Under the pieces are notes generated by a model, which ran no database searches, had not been told where the DNA came from, and was given only the letters and a program-made list of their open reading frames with translations. A program made the position numbers and the translations under genes. This document shows positions 4,619 through 9,436 of a DNA stretch of 9,436 bases, in pieces (position 1 is the first letter of the stretch; every line of letters starts with the position of its first letter). Source of the stretch: Phocaeicola plebeius (GTDB taxonomy: Bacteria; Bacteroidota; Bacteroidia; Bacteroidales; Bacteroidaceae); NCBI GenBank assembly GCA_004558305.1, contig SFDG01000085.1, positions 1 through 9,436 of the forward strand. The letters are read 5' to 3'.

Positions 4619-5939
4619 AGGCTGTGCCTTCCTCATGGATATGGGAACCGGCAAGACGATCACGACTATCGCAGTCGCTGGAGCTATGTTCTATCAGCAC
4701 AAAGCCCTGAAAATGCTGGTCGTCGCCCCGAAGTCCATCGTGGACGTGTGGGACGAAGAGTTCCGAAAATTTGCTGACTTCCCGTACTGCCTTGCCGTCC
4801 TCGACGGAACCGGTGAAAAGAAGGCCGACACGATCCGCAACATGATCGGCACCGGCCTGCAGGTCATCGTAGTCAACTACGAAAGCTGCTGGAGGCTTGA
4901 AACCGAGCTAACCCGCTGGAAGCCAGACATGATCGTCTGCGACGAAAGCAGCAAGATCAAGAACACGCAGGCCAAGTGCAGCAAAGCCCTCCACCACCTC
5001 GGCAAGATCAGCAGCTACAACCTAATCTTGACCGGCACCCCCGTAACCAACAGCCCGCTGGACTTTTTCAGTCAGTACAAGTTCCTCGACGATTCGATCT
5101 TTGGCCAGAGCTTTTACGCCTTCCGCTCGTACTATGCGGTCATGGGCGGGTACCAGCAGCACCAAGTGATCGGATACAAGCACCTCGCGGAGCTGGTGAG
5201 CAAGGCCCACGCCATTGCCTACCGGATCAGGATCGACGAAGCCGTAGAGCTCCCGGAGTTTGTGGACGAAATACGCTCGGTCCGGCTGGAGCCAAAGGCC
5301 CAGAAAATATATGACGGCATCAGCAAAGACAGCTATGCCGAGCTCGCCGCCGGAGAAGTAACCACCCGGAATGTGCTTACCCAGCTGCTTCGCCTCTCGC
5401 AGTGCACCGGCGGGTATATCCGCAACGATGACGGAGGTGACGTCCAGCAGGTGTCAACTGCAAAACTGGAGGCGCTGGAGGACATCGTGGATGACTGCAT
5501 GGACTCCGGTAGGAAGGTCGTGGTGTTTGCCCGCTTCATTCCAGAGATTGATGCAATCAGCAAAATGCTCCGGAAGAAGGATATCGGCCACGCCATCATC
5601 AAGGGCGACGTCACAAACCGAACCGAGCAGGTGGAAGCATTTCAGAAGGACCCGAACTGCAAGGTGTTCATCGGCCAACTGGCCACCACCGGCATGGGGC
5701 TCACCCTAACCGCAGGAACCGTGGCCGTATATTACAGCCTTGATTTCTCCTACGCCAACTACGAGCAGAGCCGTGCCCGCATCCGTCGTATCGGCCAGAC
5801 CCAGCGTGGCGTGTACATTCACTTAGTGGCCAAGGGCACCATCGACGAGCACGTCATGTCCGCCCTGCAGCACAAAGGCGACATCGCCAAGATGGTCGTC
5901 GACGATTATAAAACAATTCTTGGAGGGAAAACCCAATGA
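4605..5939 (+). CDS. SNF2-type helicase, C-terminal fragment with ATPase core
   Basis: This ORF holds the full two-lobe SF2/SNF2 ATPase core. Numbering from the alternative GTG start at 4596 (447 residues): Walker A MGTGKT (16-21), Walker B DESS (116-119), motif III LTGTP (145-149), motif V TTGMGLTLTAG (364-374) and motif VI QSRARIRRIGQ (391-401, with arginine fingers). ATG 4605 is preferred because AAGGA (4589-4593) is 11 nt from it but only 2 nt from the GTG. It begins about 13 residues before Walker A, so it lacks the Q motif, which lies in the ORF at 3885-4211. By family knowledge such enzymes translocate on or remodel DNA in phage replication or recombination. The stop overlaps the next start as ATGA. 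Function as a lone fragment is uncertain, but all catalytic motifs are intact. Confidence 0.85.
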   Translation: MQTSKGCAFLMDMGTGKTITTIAVAGAMFYQHKALKMLVVAPKSIVDVWDEEFRKFADFPYCLAVLDGTGEKKADTIRNMIGTGLQVIVVNYESCWRLETELTRWKPDMIVCDESSKIKNTQAKCSKALHHLGKISSYNLILTGTPVTNSPLDFFSQYKFLDDSIFGQSFYAFRSYYAVMGGYQQHQVIGYKHLAELVSKAHAIAYRIRIDEAVELPEFVDEIRSVRLEPKAQKIYDGISKDSYAELAAGEVTTRNVLTQLLRLSQCTGGYIRNDDGGDVQQVSTAKLEALEDIVDDCMDSGRKVVVFARFIPEIDAISKMLRKKDIGHAIIKGDVTNRTEQVEAFQKDPNCKVFIGQLATTGMGLTLTAGTVAVYYSLDFSYANYEQSRARIRRIGQTQRGVYIHLVAKGTIDEHVMSALQHKGDIAKMVVDDYKTILGGKTQ

Positions 5940-6346
5940 ACGATAATTCCATGCTGACCCTTGCGGACAGGCTGTCCGACCTGAAGGATCAGAAAAGTGA
6001 TCTCATGGCCCAGCTGAAAGACCTGAATCGGCAGATCGATGAAGCGTCCAGCAGCCTTGTCCAGATGATGGTAGATCAGGAATGCACTAGCTTCCACCGT
6101 GGCAGCCACATGTTCGTGCTGGCCGTGAAAGAGTATCTGAGCGCGATCCCGGAGGAAAAGGAACGCCTCTATGCCGCCATGAAGGAAAACGGCTTTGAGC
6201 ACCTGTTCACGATCCCCACGAACACCCTGTCCGCAACGCTGAAAGAGCTAAAGACCAATAACGACGACGAGTTACCCGGCTGGCTGGAAGGCATGGTCGG
6301 CAGCTACGAGGAAGCGACCATTCAGGTACGCAAAGCTACGAAATAA
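5936..6346 (+). CDS. phage coiled-coil protein, unknown function
   Basis: A 136-residue protein. Residues 5-48 are a heptad-rich helix (LADRLSDLKDQKSDLMAQL, then LNRQIDEASSSLVQMM), a probable coiled coil that would make it a dimer. A beta-like segment follows (CTSFHRGSHMFVLAVKEYLS), then a helical domain whose end (DDELPGWLEGMVGSYEEAT) I remember as a recurrent feature of small proteins in Firmicutes phage replication clusters. No enzyme motif is visible. The start overlaps the helicase stop by 4 bp (ATGA), with GGAGG (5922-5926) 9 nt upstream, so translation is coupled. It may be a partner or loader for the neighbouring helicase or P-loop protein; this is inference from position only. Confidence 0.75.
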   Translation: MNDNSMLTLADRLSDLKDQKSDLMAQLKDLNRQIDEASSSLVQMMVDQECTSFHRGSHMFVLAVKEYLSAIPEEKERLYAAMKENGFEHLFTIPTNTLSATLKELKTNNDDELPGWLEGMVGSYEEATIQVRKATK

Positions 6347-6364
6347 GAAAAGGAGATTACAGAT

Positions 6365-8731
6365 ATGTCTACTGAAAAGAACGAAATCATGACCACCGAG
6401 GCCAGCACCTACCTGACTGAGCCCATCAACCTGAACGACCTCTTCGCAGAGGAATTCGACGGCCTGCGCCCCAGCTTCGAGCGCATCAAGATCCCTGCAG
6501 GTGGCGGTATCAGCTTCGAGGTGCCCGGCGATGATCCGGACAGTCCTGATACCGTCAAGGAGTTCACCGCTGTCATCCTGCACCACCATCCGGTCAATTC
6601 CTACTTCAAGGACAAGTTCAACGGAGCCAACAATCCTCCCGAATGCGCTAGTATCGACGGCAAGATCGGAGTCATCCGTGAAACCGGTGAGTGCCGCGAC
6701 TGTAAGAGCTGCCCGATGGGCCAGTTCGGCAGCGGCGAGAACAACAGCAAGGCTTGCAAGGAAAAGCGCTGCCTGTACCTCCTGCGTGAGGGTGAAATCC
6801 TCCCGATCATTATGACCCTGCCCACCGGCAGTCTCAGTGAGTTCACCAAGTACGTCACCCGCCTTGTCGCCAAGGGCAAGCATGCCAATACCGTGGTGAC
6901 CCGCTTCTCGCTGAAGAAGGCACAGAACAGTACCGGCATGTTCCGTCAGTCCGGCCTATTCCGTGAAAAGTGGGACGAAAAGCACCATGCCAGCGGCAGC
7001 ACCTACGGTGAAGAGACGCTGGACAAGGCCATCGAGAACACCGACGAAGTGTACTCGCCCCGGAGCAAGTCGCCCATCTTTGAATACGAAGGCCAGTATT
7101 TCCGGCAGAAGGGTGACGCGGTTTACCCTATCACCAACTTCCTTGTGCAGCCGGTGGAAATGATCGTGAGCGACGAGGAAACCCAGCTCACCGCAGACTT
7201 CGTGACCACGCGGGATGAAACCTTCCGCCTGACCCTCATGACCACAGACTTCGCCAACACCCAGCGGTTCAAGACCCTCTTGAACGGAAAGACCATTGCG
7301 CTGGCCTATTTCGGCGGCGACGGTGATCTGGAGCTTTTCAAGTTTTACCTCTCCGAGCTGGACTGGCCGATGAAGACCGGTGTCAAGGCAGTCGGCATCT
7401 ATGAGCACAACGGCAAGCAGGTATTTGTATCCACGAAGCAGACCGTTGACGCAGACGGCAAGAGCGTCGAAGACATCGTGCAGCTGACCAAGTATGCAAG
7501 CATCCGCAGCGACATCCTCGACGCAGACATTCTTCCGGTGGATTTGGTCAAGCCCCTGTGTCGTGACCTGCTCACCTATACCGAGCCACAGAAGGCCGTG
7601 CCCATTCTGGCATGGACAGCAGGCTGCTTCCTGAAGGACTACCTGAACCGAGCCGGAAAGAAGTACCCGCATCTGTTCCTGATCGGTGAAGCGGGCAGCG
7701 GAAAGTCCACGACCATGGAGCGGGTGATCCTGCCGGTATTCTCGACGAACAGAGTGAGCGCATCGACGCAGGTCACCGCATTTACGCTGATGAAAGAATC
7801 CGCATCCTCCGCCCTCATTCCGCAGCCGCTGGATGAGTTCAAGCCGTCGAAGATGGACAAACTGCGCATCAACGCCCTGTATAACCATTTTCGTGATAGC
7901 TACGACGGACACAAGGGTGAGCGCGGCAGAGCAGATCAGAGCGTGGTCTACTATGACCTGCGGGCCCCGCTCGTGGTCGCCGGTGAGGAATCCGCCGAAG
8001 AGACCGCGATCCGGGACAGAGGCATCGAGCTGCTGTTTTCCAAAAAGGACATCCGCAAACCGGAGTGCCGTCAGGTTTTCAACCGTATCTGCCGGAGCGA
8101 GACGGCCATCCGTAACCTTGGCCGGACGCTGCTGCAGGTGGCGCTGAAGACGGAACCGGAGATAGTCAATGCATGGTACGAAGAAGGCGTCGGCAAGTTC
8201 CTTCCCGACATGGATAACCGCATCATCAATAATCTTGCCTGCTGCTACGCCGGGCTGAAGCTCGCAGAAGCCTTGTGCGCTGAATACCATTTCGCGTGGG
8301 ACGATGTTTTCCCGTACAGCTTCGACGCCTGCGTCAGATACATGGAGATGGCAGCCAAGGACTATATGCTGGACGGCGGCACCCACAACCAGAGCATCAT
8401 CGAGCAGACCTTCGAGATCATGGCAAGGATGCAGCTTGATCCCCGGACGGATTATACGCTGTCCGAAGACGGCAACACCCTGTACATCCGGCTCACACAG
8501 GTGTACGACAAATACACCAAGTACCGCAAAGACTACGCCATTCTGGGCGAAGTCCTGCCGTACCAGCAGTTCAAGAAGCAGCTGCTGCATTCCGACCTGC
8601 TGATCCAGTCCAACGCGCAGAAGAGGATCGGCCCCAACAGCGTCAAGTGCTGGATCATCGACTTCGTGGCACTGTCCGCAAGGTGTGATGTGTCGGGATT
8701 CATAACCACAGAAATTGAGCCCTTAAAATAA
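6365..8731 (+). CDS. Cys-cluster domain fused to P-loop primase/helicase-like domain
   Basis: A 788-residue protein with two parts. Residues about 20-195 contain FERIKIPAGGGISFEVPG, a cysteine cluster (Cys110, Cys113, Cys116, Cys131, with Cys94 and Cys136 nearby) and LREGEILPIIMTLPTGSL; I recall this layout as a separate phage protein, possibly a DNA-binding replication factor. Residues about 225-788 have a DUF927-like N-lobe (ISNF-like TNFLVQPVEMI, then KTGVKAVGIYEHNG) and an ATPase with Walker A GEAGSGKST (441-449), an acidic PLDE (488-491) as possible Walker B, and PLVVAGEE (535-542) as a sensor-like strand. DUF927-type proteins are phage and plasmid helicase/primase relatives. The start has AAAAGGAG 9 nt upstream. 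The joined form suggests that DNA binding and unwinding are coupled. No primase active site is recognised. The fold assignment is from motifs only. Confidence 0.75.
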   Translation: MSTEKNEIMTTEASTYLTEPINLNDLFAEEFDGLRPSFERIKIPAGGGISFEVPGDDPDSPDTVKEFTAVILHHHPVNSYFKDKFNGANNPPECASIDGKIGVIRETGECRDCKSCPMGQFGSGENNSKACKEKRCLYLLREGEILPIIMTLPTGSLSEFTKYVTRLVAKGKHANTVVTRFSLKKAQNSTGMFRQSGLFREKWDEKHHASGSTYGEETLDKAIENTDEVYSPRSKSPIFEYEGQYFRQKGDAVYPITNFLVQPVEMIVSDEETQLTADFVTTRDETFRLTLMTTDFANTQRFKTLLNGKTIALAYFGGDGDLELFKFYLSELDWPMKTGVKAVGIYEHNGKQVFVSTKQTVDADGKSVEDIVQLTKYASIRSDILDADILPVDLVKPLCRDLLTYTEPQKAVPILAWTAGCFLKDYLNRAGKKYPHLFLIGEAGSGKSTTMERVILPVFSTNRVSASTQVTAFTLMKESASSALIPQPLDEFKPSKMDKLRINALYNHFRDSYDGHKGERGRADQSVVYYDLRAPLVVAGEESAEETAIRDRGIELLFSKKDIRKPECRQVFNRICRSETAIRNLGRTLLQVALKTEPEIVNAWYEEGVGKFLPDMDNRIINNLACCYAGLKLAEALCAEYHFAWDDVFPYSFDACVRYMEMAAKDYMLDGGTHNQSIIEQTFEIMARMQLDPRTDYTLSEDGNTLYIRLTQVYDKYTKYRKDYAILGEVLPYQQFKKQLLHSDLLIQSNAQKRIGPNSVKCWIIDFVALSARCDVSGFITTEIEPLK

Positions 8732-8781
8732 AGCACAAAATGTTACTTGTTACCTTGTACCCTAAATAAATAGAGCTACGC

Positions 8782-8799
8782 AGGAGAAAGCAATCTCCT
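8782..8799 (+). other. hairpin sequestering an SD-like AGGAGA
   Basis: AGGAGA (8782-8787) pairs with TCTCCT (8794-8799) around a 6-nt loop. The 5' arm is a Shine-Dalgarno-like sequence 15 nt before an in-frame GTG at 8803. There is no T run after it, so it is not an intrinsic terminator. Confidence 0.4.
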
Positions 8800-8801
8800 C
8801 T

Positions 8802-8833
8802 CGTGTGCGCATGCGCGTGCGCGTGTGCGCGTA
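8802..8833. repeat. 32-nt alternating pyrimidine-purine tract (Z-DNA type)
   Basis: Every step from C8802 to A8833 alternates pyrimidine and purine: 16 dinucleotides, of which 8 are CG, 6 TG, 1 CA and 1 TA. It includes the palindrome GCGCATGCGC (8807-8816). Such sequences readily adopt left-handed Z-DNA under negative supercoiling. It is outside any well-supported gene. Confidence 0.75.
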
Positions 8834-8895
8834 AAAAGACGAATACCTCTACAAATGGCGGTTACAGGGTAACAAGTAACGGGAAGGAATACACC

Positions 8896-9180
8896 GTGAA
8901 AGAAGCAGAACTCATCACCGCAATAAAGAAATACCTTGCCTCTGTGCCGGACACCTTCGCGTGGAAAGAACACGGCGGACAATACGGCACCGCAGGCATC
9001 CCGGATATTATCGTCTGCCACCGTGGTCACTTCATCGCTCTGGAAGCCAAGGTCGGAAAAAACCAGCCGACCAAGCTGCAGACCGTGACCATCGAGCAGA
9101 TCCACAAAGCCGGTGGCACGGCAGCGGTCGTCCGCAGCGTAGAGGATGTAAAAACCATCATATCTGAATTGGAGGACTAA
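8896..9180 (+). CDS. VRR-NUC domain nuclease
   Basis: A 94-residue single-domain protein of the VRR-NUC (PF08774-type) family, a branch of the PD-(D/E)XK nucleases. Visible motifs: EAELITAIKKYL at the N-terminus (Glu5), GTAGIPDIIV (Asp37), the E-x-K core FIALEAKVG (Glu50, Lys52) and the following QPTKLQ with Gln62. The length is typical of stand-alone phage VRR-NUC proteins, which are thought to cut branched or junction DNA in replication and recombination. The GTG start at 8896 has AAGGA (8884-8888) 7 nt upstream. The frame is open upstream to GTG 8803, which would add a tail starting with Cys-Ala repeats coded by the Z-DNA tract; I consider that unlikely. Its neighbours, a SNF2 helicase and a P-loop protein, form the usual phage DNA-metabolism set. 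All expected active-site residues are present. Confidence 0.88.
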   Translation: MKEAELITAIKKYLASVPDTFAWKEHGGQYGTAGIPDIIVCHRGHFIALEAKVGKNQPTKLQTVTIEQIHKAGGTAAVVRSVEDVKTIISELED

Positions 9181-9183
9181 CCC

Positions 9184-9436
9184 ATGAAATACGAATTTCT
9201 CACAAAATGCTGCTCGCAGCAGTACTGCGACTGCTTCGCAAATAAAGACGGATAACCGCTTCGTGATCGAGCGGCCCTGCGGTCACTCCGTCAGAGCCAT
9301 GGAGATCCGCGTGAAAACCCTGCAGGATGAAGAGCGGGACTTGGCCGGTCTCGCGCTGAAGCACCTGATCCCGGACGCTGCCTTCCGGGCCGAGCAGAAA
9401 AAACTCAAAGCTGAAATAGCAGCGCTCACGGAAAGG
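9184..9436 (+). pseudogene. Cys-rich hypothetical gene with apparent +1 frameshift (3' partial)
   Basis: ATG 9184, with GGAGG (9171-9175) 8 nt upstream, opens a frame starting MKYEFLTKCCSQQYCDCF that stops at TAA 9253-9255. The next frame (+1) is then open to the window end and clearly coding in character: DNRFVIERPCGHSVRAMEI, then a charged helix with Glu/Lys/Ala-rich heptads (FRAEQKKLKAEIAALTER). That second frame has no start with a ribosome binding site near its beginning, and back-translation upstream of the junction gives a low-complexity Ser/Thr/Ala stretch, not protein-like. The switch falls at about 9240-9250, near an AATAAAG run, where one extra A would explain it. Possible reasons: a real mutation, a sequencing error, or programmed frameshifting. 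Cysteines on both sides of the junction (CDC, CGH) suggest one zinc-binding protein. Family not recognised. Confidence 0.6.

Larger units (their letters stand above)
8742..8880. repeat. 13-bp inverted repeat with GTTAC units, candidate origin or control site
   Basis: GTTACTTGTTACC (8742-8754) and GGTAACAAGTAAC (8868-8880) are perfect inverted copies 113 nt apart; the similarity extends imperfectly inward (TGTA, CC). Each arm itself contains repeated GTTAC/GTAAC units 7-8 nt apart, like iterons. The arms enclose a hairpin (8782-8799) and an alternating tract (8802-8833), and lie right after a replication ATPase gene next to AT-rich DNA. Origin function is inference. Confidence 0.5.

Noticed and set aside
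6272..6883. 203-codon minus-strand frame
   Set aside because: Antisense across the end of the coiled-coil gene and the start of the P-loop gene; low-complexity Ala/Leu/Val composition typical of shadows.
6956..8590. 544-codon open frame on the minus strand
   Set aside because: It is fully antisense to the 788-residue P-loop gene, has no ribosome binding site, and reflects codon bias of the + strand gene.
1..9436. CRISPR array, IS element or transposase, rRNA
   Set aside because: No spaced direct repeats of CRISPR type, no transposase motif and no rRNA-like sequence seen on either strand.
1..9436. Firmicutes SOS box (GAAC-N4-GTTC core) in front of any gene
   Set aside because: No copy found by eye; the promoter of the LexA-like gene is outside the window, so this does not argue against SOS control.

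Overview
The window looks like part of a temperate phage, prophage or related mobile element of a gut-type Clostridia host (Oscillospiraceae-like). This rests on the style of the proteins, strong AGGAGG-type ribosome binding sites, moderately GC-rich coding DNA and dense same-strand operons with 4-bp overlaps. The host assignment is inference, and no structural, integrase or plasmid-transfer gene is visible to settle the element type.

Region 1 (1-2281) is a DNA-damage module: the 3' part of a LexA-type self-cleaving repressor, a Y-family (UmuC/DinB-like) translesion polymerase, a YolD-like partner and a small zinc ribbon, all on + and closely packed. The polymerase appears to lack about 30 residues between its first catalytic Asp and the Asp-Glu pair, so it may be inactive.

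Region 2 (2282-3546) is a punctuated stretch of tiny genes and RNA structure. It holds a good sigma-A-like promoter, a 24-codon leader ORF, and three intrinsic terminators, each lying before a collinear small gene. It also holds a possible small minus-strand gene with its own terminator, and an 11-bp inverted repeat just upstream of an HTH gene.

Region 3 (3547-9180) is a replication/recombination module: a DeoR-type HTH protein, a SNF2-type helicase split into two ORFs by an HNH endonuclease gene, a coiled-coil protein, a 788-residue protein joining a cysteine-cluster domain to a P-loop primase/helicase-like domain, and a VRR-NUC nuclease. Between the last two lies a structured gap with a 13-bp inverted repeat around a hairpin and a 32-nt strictly alternating pyrimidine-purine (Z-DNA type) tract; this is a candidate origin or control site.

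Region 4 (9184-9436) starts a Cys-rich gene broken by an apparent +1 frameshift and cut by the window edge.

The repressor probably ties the element to the host SOS response. The helicase, P-loop protein and nuclease probably act together on element DNA. Several genes carry lesions or oddities (split helicase, shortened polymerase, frameshift, missing zinc ligand), which may mean a decaying element or local sequence errors.
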